Assembly (NCBI RefSeq): GCF_010091925.1
Contig: NZ_WVID01000025.1
Span: 1 to 64,000, forward strand
DNA from: Nostoc sp. B(2019)
GTDB lineage: Bacteria; Cyanobacteriota; Cyanobacteriia; Cyanobacteriales; Nostocaceae
Length of the DNA stretch: 64,000 nt
Reading direction: 5' to 3'
The notes beneath the pieces are model-generated. The model searched no databases. It was not told where the DNA came from and saw only the letters and a program-made list of their open reading frames with translations. This document shows, one piece after another, positions 19,701 to 27,483 of the stretch. Position 1 is the first letter of the stretch. The number at the start of each line of letters is the position of its first letter. Position numbers and translations under genes: made by a program.

Positions 19701-21795
19701 CATCGAGTTCTGGCATCATCACGTCACTCAAAATCAGATCAGGCTGTTTTGTCCGAGCCGCAGCCAGAGCCGCGACCCCATCAGCAACCGCCTCAACTTC
19801 ATAACGCTGGTTCAACAGTCGCTTTACGTAGTCACGCATATCGGCGTTATCGTCAGCCAAGAGAATTCGTGCAGGTTCGCGCAGAGGTGAAGAACTAACA
19901 ATTTGCACCCCTACCCCCCGTACTCCCCCGCTCCCCCTCTCTCCCTCTTCTTCAGGGGGCAGCCAGTGCATGGCTTCTTCAATATATGGGGACATGCCTG
20001 TTGCAGTTGAGACTAGAGTGCGGGTTGTACTGATGCGTTCATTAGATCTAGTGCGTAGCGCATCGCTCGGCAGATGGGCAAATCCTGTGGGTAGTGACAC
20101 GGTAAACCGGGTTCCTTGGTTTACAACGCTGTTGACCTGAATGTTGCCTCCATGCAGTTTCACTAACTCCTGAACCAACGATAATCCAATTCCTGACCCT
20201 TCATAAGTCCGCCCACGCGCACCCTGCACTTGATAAAATCGCTCAAACAGACGCGGAAGTTCGATCGCCGCAATGCCAATGCCCGTATCCCTGATTTCTA
20301 ATTCAACGTGAGTGCCACCCCAACGCAGCGCCACTTCAATTTCTCCCTCAAAGGTAAACTTGAAGGCGTTGGAAAGTAGATTGAGGACAATCTTCTCCCA
20401 CATTTCGCGGTCTACATACACTCTTTCGGGCAGAGATGGACAGTTGACTAAAAGCCGTAGCCCGGCTTGTTCAATGGCGGAGCGAAAGACGCTCGCTAAC
20501 TCCGCTGTCAGCATTGCTAAATCTGTGGGTTCGTAAACTGCCTGCGCCCGCCCGGCTTCAATACGGGAAAAATCAAGGAGAGTGTTGACCAGCTTGAGCA
20601 AACGTAATCCGTTGCGCTGCACCATCTCTAATTTTTCGCGCTCCCCTGGCTGGAGTCCTGAATCCTGGGCTAAAGTTTCTGCCAATGGGCCCAGCATTAG
20701 CGTTAGTGGTGTACGAAATTCGTGACTGACATTACTAAAGAAAGCGGTTTTAGCTCGATCAAGTTCTGCTAGAGCTTCGGCTCGTTTGCGTTCTTCTTCG
20801 TAGGCACTGGCATTAGCGATCGCTGTGGCAACATTGCTAGCAACCAACTCAAAAAAACCTCGATATTCATGATCAAACTCCAGGCGAGGGCTAATACCAA
20901 GGACAAGTAACCCCGCTAACTGCTCTTTTTGACCCGCTTGGGCGATCGGCAAGACGATCGCCGATCGCGGTGACTCTTCCCAGGCTCCACCCGGTAGCTC
21001 ACCAAATTGATTCGTTAACTGCTCAATAACTACTGCTTGTGCAGTTCTGCTCACCTGTGCTAGCTGCCAAGGGTCGTGCTGAGTTAAATCAACCTGTTGA
21101 GGAGAGGCAGGTGTCCCCACTTCCAGTCCTACTGTTTCCACAAGGTGAGCTTTGCCATCATTCTCTACTAAATACAACAACGCAAAGGGAATATCATAAG
21201 GATTTTTTGCCAGAGTTGTGCTAGCAATGCAACAAGCCTTCTCAACCGACTTTGCTTCCACAGTGCTAGCAGCCAGTTCTCGTAATGTGCTCAAACGCCG
21301 CTCACCAATCACCCGTCGAGTGGTTTCAGTGACAGCCGTAAACGCTCCTCCCACTTCTCCTGTTTCTAAGAAGATGGGGCTATAGGAGTAGGTAAAGTAG
21401 GCTTCTTCGATATAGCCGTATCGATCAACCAACAGCAACATATCATCAGACCAGGTTGCCTGTCCGGTTGCCAACACACTTTCAAGCTGCACGCCAATAA
21501 TGTCCCAAATCTCAGCCCAAACTTCTTTACCAGGGCGTCCTAGTGCCTGGGGATGCTTAGTACCCAAAATCGGTTGCCAAGCATCGTTGTAAAGCAACAC
21601 TAATTCTTTGCCCCACCAGATCACCATCGGAAAGCGAGAATTCAGGCAGATGCTTAAGGCGACTCGTAGGCTTAGTGACCAGTTTTCAACAGCACCGAGC
21701 GGTAATTGCGACCAGTCAAGCGATCGCATAAGCGCCCCCATCTCGCCACCCATAGTAAAGAGGTCGTTGGAATTTGCTGCCTTCGCTTCAGTCAT
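16789..21795 (-). CDS. Giant hybrid histidine kinase with two kinase cores
   Basis: 1668 residues. Order: PAS-like (about 30-150), GAF (about 175-340), first HisKA (about 355-420; FFSNVSHEFRTPLTLML), first HATPase (about 465-580; DTGIGI), receiver (about 645-765; LILSDVMMPELDG), five PAS/PAC repeats (about 790-1420), second HisKA (about 1435-1510; SVSHDLRAPFRHIAGF), second HATPase (about 1550-1665; DNGVGFN). The second core is of the phytochrome-type kinase class. Both HisKA histidines and both ATP lids look intact. No membrane helix is evident. A short-repeat-encoded spacer (EEEGERGSGGVRG) joins the first kinase to the receiver. It is the first gene of a coupled operon. Signal unknown; GAF and PAS could bind a ligand, haem, flavin or bilin, but no bilin cysteine was identified. 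Confidence 0.93.
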   Translation of the reverse strand: MTEAKAANSNDLFTMGGEMGALMRSLDWSQLPLGAVENWSLSLRVALSICLNSRFPMVIWWGKELVLLYNDAWQPILGTKHPQALGRPGKEVWAEIWDIIGVQLESVLATGQATWSDDMLLLVDRYGYIEEAYFTYSYSPIFLETGEVGGAFTAVTETTRRVIGERRLSTLRELAASTVEAKSVEKACCIASTTLAKNPYDIPFALLYLVENDGKAHLVETVGLEVGTPASPQQVDLTQHDPWQLAQVSRTAQAVVIEQLTNQFGELPGGAWEESPRSAIVLPIAQAGQKEQLAGLLVLGISPRLEFDHEYRGFFELVASNVATAIANASAYEEERKRAEALAELDRAKTAFFSNVSHEFRTPLTLMLGPLAETLAQDSGLQPGEREKLEMVQRNGLRLLKLVNTLLDFSRIEAGRAQAVYEPTDLAMLTAELASVFRSAIEQAGLRLLVNCPSLPERVYVDREMWEKIVLNLLSNAFKFTFEGEIEVALRWGGTHVELEIRDTGIGIAAIELPRLFERFYQVQGARGRTYEGSGIGLSLVQELVKLHGGNIQVNSVVNQGTRFTVSLPTGFAHLPSDALRTRSNERISTTRTLVSTATGMSPYIEEAMHWLPPEEEGERGSGGVRGVGVQIVSSSPLREPARILLADDNADMRDYVKRLLNQRYEVEAVADGVAALAAARTKQPDLILSDVMMPELDGFELLRQLRADPQTRELPIILLSARAGEESRIEGLKAGADDYLIKPFSAQELLARVEATLNIARMRQAAILREQALRVISEAAQQEAESAYNQINHILERMTDAFVALDQNWRVVYQNTQAERLNGKPRTEVIGKNHWEEWPASVGTNVERQYRRAIAEQVPVHFEHRYYSPPDYDIWFEIHAYPSEEGLGIFYRDISDRKQAEEALRQREAELSLITNTLPVLISFVDSEQRYRFNNREYEVWFGHSATEVYGKYIWEVLGESAYEAIRPYVEQVLAGQQVTFESQVPYIDGGSRYVSATYIPRFNTQGTVEGFVGLVTDITERKQAEAALRESEARFRQMTDTAPVLVWMSGTDKLCNYFNQPWLDFTGRTLEQEMGNGWTQGIHPNDFQRCLYTYINAFDARQNFQMEYRLRYFDGEYRWILDAGVPRFASTGKFLGYIGSCVDIHDRKLAEEALRESKERLSFALESAELGDWDLDLRNQTAHRSLRHDQIFGYESLLPEWTYEMFLEYVVPEDRALVDAKFRTALTNNNIWNFECRIRRADGELRWIWARGHIYHNAQGEAVRMLGLIADISERKLAEEALRQSEERTRLAIKVGRLGTWAYNPSTNLVKFDERMREIWGEPDDAVIIPLPIIMERIHPDDRARVTSAINTALDPKLSGAYEIDYRLVWPDGTERWVSAYGQAQFEGEGVSRRSLELIGTALDITDRKLAEIALQQLNEILEQGIKERTAQLEAANQELESFSYSVSHDLRAPFRHIAGFVELLQKRLNSTSLDETSQRYLRTIAQTAKQAGILIDELLTFSRMGRSEMRSITLNMDQLVREVKRDLVTETIGRTIHWHIAPLPEVQGDPSMLRLVLHNLIGNAIKYTLTRTPAEITIGSINHENEVIFFVQDNGVGFNMQYVHKLFGVFQRLHSDLEFEGTGVGLANVQRIIYRHNGRVWAEGVVDNGATFYFSLPKLLNKEGE

Positions 21796-21839
21796 CTAAA
21801 TCTCGACTCCGCTTCCAGAAAATATTTGTCTACCAAAAC

Positions 21840-21925
21840 AGTTTTGAGTGCTGAGTGCTGAGTGCTAAGTCAAGAGTCAAAAGTCAAGAGTCAGTATTTA
21901 TTCCCCTTGTCCCCCCTACCCCTGT
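21840..21925. repeat. Short tandem repeats between two genes
   Basis: GAGTGCT-type units are followed by AAGTCAAGAGTCA-type units and a C/T-rich run. This is the usual intergenic short-repeat material of these genomes and lies just upstream of the giant kinase gene. Confidence 0.75.
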
Positions 21926-21939
21926 GCTCCTCTGCTCCC

Positions 21940-22398
21940 CTACTCCCTCACTTCCCCAGCTCGCTCTCGTGTCAACCGATCAATAGCATCACCCAAAGCG
22001 GTGGTGAGACTGTTGCGGGTTTGAGCATGATTGTCTTGCTCAGTTTTCAAAGCTTGCACCAAGCGATCGCGTTCTTTGATGACGGCAATGAGTTTAACTT
22101 GCAAGTCCTCTACAGATTTTAGTGGTTCTATTTCTTGTTGGATAGCTGTTATTGCTGTACCATCAGCAAGTCTCCCTTCTTCTCTACCCTGGAGTTTCTG
22201 AAGCTCTGCCTTGAGGGATGCGATCGCCTGTTGCGACATCTGGGCATCTGTGCGACGTTGCTCTGCTTCTGTATTGTAAAGTTTACGCCATTTTTGGGCG
22301 CTTTCCCAAGCCGCATCGCGATCGCGCAGCAACTCTGCTAGTTGTTGTTTGAGGGTCTGAATTTCCGTTAACCATTGTTGTGTTAAGTCTTGACTCAT
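21940..22398 (-). CDS. Coiled-coil protein of unknown function
   Basis: 152 residues, almost entirely predicted helix with heptad patterns (about 8-60 and 85-145), rich in Gln, Glu and Ala. There is no signal peptide or membrane segment. It lies about 145 bp upstream of, and on the same strand as, the giant kinase gene, so a link to the operon is possible but unproven. It resembles conserved cyanobacterial hypotheticals. A structural or scaffolding role is only a guess. Confidence 0.75.
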   Translation of the reverse strand: MSQDLTQQWLTEIQTLKQQLAELLRDRDAAWESAQKWRKLYNTEAEQRRTDAQMSQQAIASLKAELQKLQGREEGRLADGTAITAIQQEIEPLKSVEDLQVKLIAVIKERDRLVQALKTEQDNHAQTRNSLTTALGDAIDRLTRERAGEVRE

Positions 22399-22589
22399 AA
22401 AAATACTCAGTAGTAAGCAAATAGAAACAGAGTCTAAACGAAGTGCAATACTTAAACTTACGGTAGAATCACTGATAAAACTATCAGTGAAAATTATTCT
22501 CCAATCACCCTAATGCGAATTCATAGAGAAAAGCCATAAGCTTTGCTAAAAAAGAGTTTTTTCTGGTTTAACAAGCTGCTCTTATAGTT

Positions 22590-23483
22590 ATGACAAATCC
22601 TCGTTTTGTCCGCTTTTTTCGCCATCTCAATTGGCGTACGCTCAAGAAAACTCTTGCTAGGACAACTGAAAGACGACTTTTAGGACTTGCCTCAGAAATT
22701 GCTTTCAATGCCATGTTATCGCTGTTTCCAGCGATTCTTGCTCTCCTCACAGCTATTGGTTTATTTGAAGAATCCTTGCAAGACACCTTTAAACAACTAG
22801 CAAAGCCATTAAGTCAAGTTTTACCAGAAGAAGCGCTGCGTTTAATTAGTGATTTTGCTACTACAGAAATTACTGACCCTAAAAATGGTGGGTTGTTTTC
22901 TCTGAGCTTTGCGATCGCAATTTGGACTGCTTCTGGAGCAGTCAGTACAGCTATGACTGCCTTTGATCAAATTCATCAAATTCCCTCAGAAAAGATCCGC
23001 CCCTTTTGGAAAGCCAAACTCGTCTCTTTAGGATTAACAGTTGGTACTATATTGCTTTTGGTGTTAGCTTCTTTCTTAGTCTTTATTAGTGACCTACTTT
23101 TAGCATTAGTGGTGCGTGAAAATGGTTATTTGGCCTTTTTATTACATATTTGGCAACTGTTACGCTGGCCTCTAGCTTTAAGTATTGTTGCTACTGCCTT
23201 TAGCTTTATCTATCGCTATGGCCCAAGCAGATGGAATTCAGGCACGCCGATGATGCCTGGAGCTATTTTAGCAGCTGTTTCTTGGGCAATTTTGTCTGCT
23301 CTATTTCGGCTTTATGTGGCGAATTTTGGCAACTATAATAAAGTCTATGGTGCAGTAGGGACTGTGATAGTGTTAATGCTATGGTTGTGGATGAGCGCTG
23401 CTGTTCTGTTAGTAGGCGACCAATTAAATGTGAGTGTTGGTGAAGATATGCGCTTTAAAGCGCGTTCGCGTAGCGTCTCGTAG
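22590..23483 (+). CDS. YihY/BrkB family inner-membrane protein
   Basis: 297 residues with about six membrane helices. Family marks include ASEIAFNAMLSLFPAILALLTAIG (segments near 32-55), a central ASGAVSTAMTAFDQIH block and FGNYNKVYGAVG followed by the last helices. The family was once thought to include an RNase (RNase BN), which is not supported; its function is unknown, perhaps transport or envelope. The last codons and the TAG stop are supplied by a dispersed repeat (23462-23487), so the tail RSRSVS is probably not ancestral. Confidence 0.93.
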   Translation: MTNPRFVRFFRHLNWRTLKKTLARTTERRLLGLASEIAFNAMLSLFPAILALLTAIGLFEESLQDTFKQLAKPLSQVLPEEALRLISDFATTEITDPKNGGLFSLSFAIAIWTASGAVSTAMTAFDQIHQIPSEKIRPFWKAKLVSLGLTVGTILLLVLASFLVFISDLLLALVVRENGYLAFLLHIWQLLRWPLALSIVATAFSFIYRYGPSRWNSGTPMMPGAILAAVSWAILSALFRLYVANFGNYNKVYGAVGTVIVLMLWLWMSAAVLLVGDQLNVSVGEDMRFKARSRSVS

Positions 23484-23487
23484 AGAA
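23462..23487. repeat. Dispersed repeat forming the end of the YihY-family gene
   Basis: GCGTTCGCGTAGCGTCTCGT and the next few bases match a copy at about 31435-31460 in the repeat island. Part of the copy here is translated and contains the stop codon, so the insertion reset the C-terminus of the gene. Confidence 0.8.
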
Positions 23488-23617
23488 AGTATCGCAATCT
23501 CACGAAAAATATTAAATAGAAATATAGCCATAAATCCCCAAATAAACTGTGGAAAAATATCAGTATGGGAGTAGAATATCTAACGATTCAATACAAATAA
23601 GCTAAGCGATCGCCCCA

Positions 23618-24124
23618 ATGTCTGAATCTCCTCCTCATTTTTCAATGATTGAACCTGATGCTAAAGCACCTAGCTTAAAGCGCCTGCGTCAAATGAGCCG
23701 ACTCCTGGATAATATGCTCATGATTCCTGGAACGAAGATTGGGATTGGTCTAGATCCACTCATAGGCCTTATACCCATTGGTGGCGATTTTTTAGGAATC
23801 ATGCTTTCTAGCTATATCATCCTAGAAGCAGCGAGGCTGGGTGCGTCTAGAGCCACTTTGGGTAGAATGGTTTTGAATGTGATTATTGATGGCTTAGTAG
23901 GCGCTATCCCAGTGTTGGGAGACTTTTTTGATTTTGCCTGGACAGCTAATACCCATAATCTCAAGCTATTAGAAGAACACTTAAAGTTTCCTAGCCAGAA
24001 AAGGAGTGCAGACAAGTGGTTTATCTTTGCCGTTTTAGTTGGATTATTGCTAATCGCTATTGTCTTAGTAGCATTACCTGTGATACTAATTAGAATTCTA
24101 TTGAACGCCTTCACTGGTACTTAA
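23618..24124 (+). CDS. DUF4112 domain membrane protein
   Basis: 168 residues. The N-terminal cytoplasmic part (about 15-40) leads into the DUF4112 signature IPGTKIGIGLDPLIGLIPIG (about 38-57) and a second GLVGAIPVLGDFFDFAW block (about 90-106). A C-terminal hydrophobic helix lies at about 135-160. It has two or more membrane passes. The family is widespread and its function unknown. It is followed 16 bp later by the alpha/beta hydrolase on the same strand, so they probably form an operon. Confidence 0.9.
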   Translation: MSESPPHFSMIEPDAKAPSLKRLRQMSRLLDNMLMIPGTKIGIGLDPLIGLIPIGGDFLGIMLSSYIILEAARLGASRATLGRMVLNVIIDGLVGAIPVLGDFFDFAWTANTHNLKLLEEHLKFPSQKRSADKWFIFAVLVGLLLIAIVLVALPVILIRILLNAFTGT

Positions 24125-24140
24125 ATTAGTTATTGACAGA

Positions 24141-25076
24141 ATGAAAGATTGGTGGCAAGCCACTTTTCCTAAAGGGCGGCAAAGTCTAATTATTACTGAT
24201 GCTAAGGGGTATCCTGTACAAATCGCTTACGGCGAAAAAGGTATAGGTAAGCCGTTAATTTTCTTACATGGTATGGGCAGTTGGAGCTACAATTGGCGCA
24301 ACAGCATAGCACCATTATCTAAATATTTTCGTGTGATTTGTTTTGATGCCAAAGGCTATGGTTTTTCAGAAAAACCATTGTCCCGTAGAGAAGATAATGG
24401 TCATCAAGTTATTGAGTTAGAAAGAATTATTCAGGCATTATGTGATGAACCTCCAGTGATTGTAGCAGAATCTTTAGGTGCATTAGTTGCTCTTGCCCTT
24501 GCTCAAGAAAATCCCCAACTAATTGGGCGATTAGTAGTAGTAAATGCGCCTATTTTTGCCGAACAATTACCCCACTGGGCGATGTCATTACTTGCCCACG
24601 CACCTTTAGAAATAGTCCAAACAATTGACTCTTTACGTTTGGCATATTTATTAGCGCCTGTAGTTAGAGAAATTATGGCAATAGAAAGGCGTGGGGTGCT
24701 GTTCGATCCATCAATCCTGACACAAGAAGATGTCTACTGGATAACTTACCCATTTATTGAACTACCCGGCACTCTTGTAAAAGTCGCAGAAGAATTACAA
24801 ATAGCAGCACGAGAAATTGAGAATTTTCAAGAGAATAAGCCAAATATGCTCAGTAAAATTCAAAATAACCTGGATGCTATTAGGTGTCCTACACTAATTT
24901 TGTGGGGCGAGCAAGATAGTTGGTTTCCAGCTACTCATGGTGAGAAATTGCATCAACGCCTGCTCAATTCCCGGTTACAAATTCTGCCTAATTGTTGCCA
25001 TGATGCCTCAACAGGTGCTTTTGAGGTAGTAAATGCAGCAATTATTGAGTTTTTACAAGATACTGGTTTCTGTTAA
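24141..25076 (+). CDS. Alpha/beta-fold hydrolase
   Basis: 311 residues. The oxyanion region FLHGMGSW lies at about 40-47. The nucleophile elbow is AESLGA (serine about 113), a variant of GxSxG with Ala first. The acid is likely D in WGEQDSWFP (about 258) and the base is H in CCHDAS (about 290). There is no signal peptide. The substrate cannot be told; the sequence resembles the haloperoxidase/MhpC-like group. It follows the DUF4112 gene closely, so both may act in the membrane-lipid area, which is inference only. Confidence 0.9.
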   Translation: MKDWWQATFPKGRQSLIITDAKGYPVQIAYGEKGIGKPLIFLHGMGSWSYNWRNSIAPLSKYFRVICFDAKGYGFSEKPLSRREDNGHQVIELERIIQALCDEPPVIVAESLGALVALALAQENPQLIGRLVVVNAPIFAEQLPHWAMSLLAHAPLEIVQTIDSLRLAYLLAPVVREIMAIERRGVLFDPSILTQEDVYWITYPFIELPGTLVKVAEELQIAAREIENFQENKPNMLSKIQNNLDAIRCPTLILWGEQDSWFPATHGEKLHQRLLNSRLQILPNCCHDASTGAFEVVNAAIIEFLQDTGFC

Positions 25077-25127
25077 TAATCATTTATCAGTTATCACAGT
25101 CAGTAGATCACAAAGTTTTTCCAAAAC

Positions 25128-25258
25128 AGGACTTACGGAAAAGTTGCCAAAAAGCTTAATTTATCGTTCGCCTTTTTTGCGAGAGGCTCCGCCAACGCCT
25201 TGATATCGTAGAGAAGACGCCAGGAACGCCGAGAATTCGTAGAGTGTGCGTAAGTCCT
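25128..25258. mobile_element. MITE-like element with AGGACTTACG inverted ends
   Basis: A 131-bp element bounded by AGGACTTACG (25128-25137) and its reverse complement CGTAAGTCCT (25249-25258). It has no ORF, and its interior holds GC-rich dispersed-repeat sequence. The same ends bound another element at 45112-45302. No clear target duplication was seen. It may be mobilised by a transposase elsewhere in the genome. Confidence 0.65.
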
Positions 25259-25383
25259 ACAGAAGTGCGATCGCCAACTGTTCAGAAGGCGAATATAGGT
25301 ACGATTAAGGTAGGCGCGATCACATTCACAACGCTTGGGAAGAGATGAATCAACATCAGTTAAAAAATTGAAGAGATAATACG

Positions 25384-25998
25384 ATGTTCCAAGCTTTATC
25401 AGAACCAGTTACTTTTGAAGAATTTCTAGAGTGGAAACCGGAAAATGGCAGATATGAATTACATAAGGGAGTAATAGTTGAGATGCAGCCAACAGGAGAA
25501 CATGAGTTGGTCAGAGCATTTCTGATTAGAGAACTCAACTTTGAAATTCGTCGGTTTAATCTCGCCTATTCCATTCCTGGTCAAGCATTAGTTAGACCTG
25601 TCGATCAAAAATCTGGTTATGTGCCAGATGTGTTGTTATTGAATCGTCCTAACTTAGTTAATGAACCACTTTGGAAAAAATCATCCACAGTATCTCAAGC
25701 GGCATCAATCCCATTAGTAGTAGAGGTTGTCAGTACGAATTGGCGCGATGATTACTTTTTTAAATTTGGTGAGTATGAAGAAATTGGGATTCCAGAATAT
25801 TGGATAGTTGATTATGCTGCTTTGGGTGGCAGACGGTTTATTGGAAATCCTAAACACCCCACAATATCAATTTATATCTTAGTTGAAGGAGAGTATCAAG
25901 TCACTCAATTTCGTGGTAGTGAACAACTTCAATCAGTTACCTTCCCAGAGCTAAATCTGACTGCTGAAAAAGTTTTTCAAGCGGCATTGGGAGAATAG
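25384..25998 (+). CDS. Uma2 family (DUF820) putative endonuclease
   Basis: 204 residues. The family begins with VTFEEFLEWKPENGRYELHKGVIVEM. The restriction-endonuclease-like core has PDVLLLNR (about 81) and LVVEVVSTNW (about 116), with YWIVDY (about 138), which fits the PD-(D/E)xK pattern. The family is greatly expanded in cyanobacteria and its biological role is unclear. It is very similar in wording and length to the gene at 43568-44188, so the two are close paralogues. It stands alone between a MITE-like element and a convergent gene. Confidence 0.92.
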   Translation: MFQALSEPVTFEEFLEWKPENGRYELHKGVIVEMQPTGEHELVRAFLIRELNFEIRRFNLAYSIPGQALVRPVDQKSGYVPDVLLLNRPNLVNEPLWKKSSTVSQAASIPLVVEVVSTNWRDDYFFKFGEYEEIGIPEYWIVDYAALGGRRFIGNPKHPTISIYILVEGEYQVTQFRGSEQLQSVTFPELNLTAEKVFQAALGE

Positions 25999-26214
25999 CT
26001 AATAATTCAAGTCTAATCAAGACAATCATTAAACTCTGATTAAGCACTCTTGTAACGGCGAGAGCGCTATTTTATTAGCTTTGCACTTAATATATTATTA
26101 ATCAAAGGCTGTACCAAGCGTCGGTGAAAATGCTTTGGTATCAAACAAATGAATGTTTATTATCTGAACAGTTGGCGATCGCACTTATAGAAAAACTTTG
26201 TGATCTACTTTTAC

Positions 26215-27450
26215 TTAACTCAACCGCTGACGCAACCACAAAGCTAGTAAAGGCAATGCCAGTTGATAACCCTGCTCAGCACTGTAAATCAAACCTTTGT
26301 GCTGTAACCCATTCAAAGCGCCCTGAAGGCTACCACCCCTCGAAAGTCCATTTTTTTGAATGTAATCTTTGCTTTGCGGTTTGTCTGTGGGATCTAAAGC
26401 CAAACATTCCAAAAGATGCACCTGATTTGCTGGAAGTAGCATCAGTAATGATTCAAACGTGATAGACAGGTCTTGGAGTAGTCCAGCAATTGCTTGCTCT
26501 ACCTCTTGCTCAGTAATTAATTTATCAGGACGACACAAAGTTTGCAGGCGGCGAATGAGTGCCATAGCATCGCCAATGTGTCCCTGTACAGCATCTAAAA
26601 ATAGTTGCAGTGCTTTTGAGCGAGAATCAAATGTTAGTCCCTGTGTATGCAACGTTTCCCTAGCTAAAACTGCTAAAACGTCCTTAGCTAAGGGAGGTAA
26701 CTGCACAGTTTCCAGAGGATAGTTAGTCTCATCTGCATGATTACTTGTCTCAGCAATAGTTGCTATGAGGACGTAACTAACATGAGTATGCATTTTGATT
26801 TTTCGCCTGAATGTGGCTTCCCACAAACCATTGCGATCCCAAGAGCGGATGTGGGGGAAACTCTGCAAAATCAACACTACCCGCTTATGCAAATCAATAG
26901 CCATGATTTGCGGCAACTCTAGCAATAGTTCAAATGCTTGCCATAGTTGTTGGTTGAACGCATCTGCTTTGACATTTGGCGATCGCAATAGTTTTAGTTT
27001 CCCACCATTTCCCTCCAACACGTAAATAAAAAACTGACTAGCACTCTTGACAACCCAATCTTGAACTTTTGCTGGTTGCCAGTTTTGACTAATCGCCTCT
27101 GCTAGCAACTGTACAAATCGCTCCCCATCTGTAGCGCGGATGCAGTCTATTTCCAGCACGATCGCGCCGACTTCTTGCGCTGCTCCCCGCACTAAGGTAC
27201 GCCGTCCGCCTCCAGGTACTCCAGTAATCAGCAAGTCGCCATCCTGGGCAAGTACTTCAACAATGCGCTGAAATTCTGCTGATCGCCCAATTAATTGCAA
27301 AGGAGTAGACAAATCCAAATTCACCCGCCTTTCGCCTGTAACGAAAGCATACTCACTTCTGTGATTACTCAGCAACCATTGAGGACAACTATGATTAGTA
27401 TCAAAAATAAATAGTGCTGACAAATATTTAACACTAATAAATCGTGCCAT
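26215..27450 (-). CDS. ATPase-like protein with degenerate Walker motifs
   Basis: 411 residues. Residues about 45-70 introduce an STAND/AAA-like nucleotide-binding fold (LIGRSAEFQRIVEVL). The P-loop reads GVPGGGRRTL (about 77-86), where the usual Lys-Ser/Thr is Arg-Arg. The expected Walker B strand reads VVLILQSFPHI and lacks the acidic pair. A helical middle and a C-terminal winged-helix-like part (about 335-411) follow. It is probably a regulatory or scaffold protein that no longer hydrolyses ATP, or uses an unusual site. It is divergent from the P-type ATPase gene with only 33 bp between starts, so the promoters overlap. Confidence 0.8.
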   Translation of the reverse strand: MARFISVKYLSALFIFDTNHSCPQWLLSNHRSEYAFVTGERRVNLDLSTPLQLIGRSAEFQRIVEVLAQDGDLLITGVPGGGRRTLVRGAAQEVGAIVLEIDCIRATDGERFVQLLAEAISQNWQPAKVQDWVVKSASQFFIYVLEGNGGKLKLLRSPNVKADAFNQQLWQAFELLLELPQIMAIDLHKRVVLILQSFPHIRSWDRNGLWEATFRRKIKMHTHVSYVLIATIAETSNHADETNYPLETVQLPPLAKDVLAVLARETLHTQGLTFDSRSKALQLFLDAVQGHIGDAMALIRRLQTLCRPDKLITEQEVEQAIAGLLQDLSITFESLLMLLPANQVHLLECLALDPTDKPQSKDYIQKNGLSRGGSLQGALNGLQHKGLIYSAEQGYQLALPLLALWLRQRLS

Positions 27451-27483
27451 ATTAGATTTAACACTTTAAAAAGGATTTTAAAT

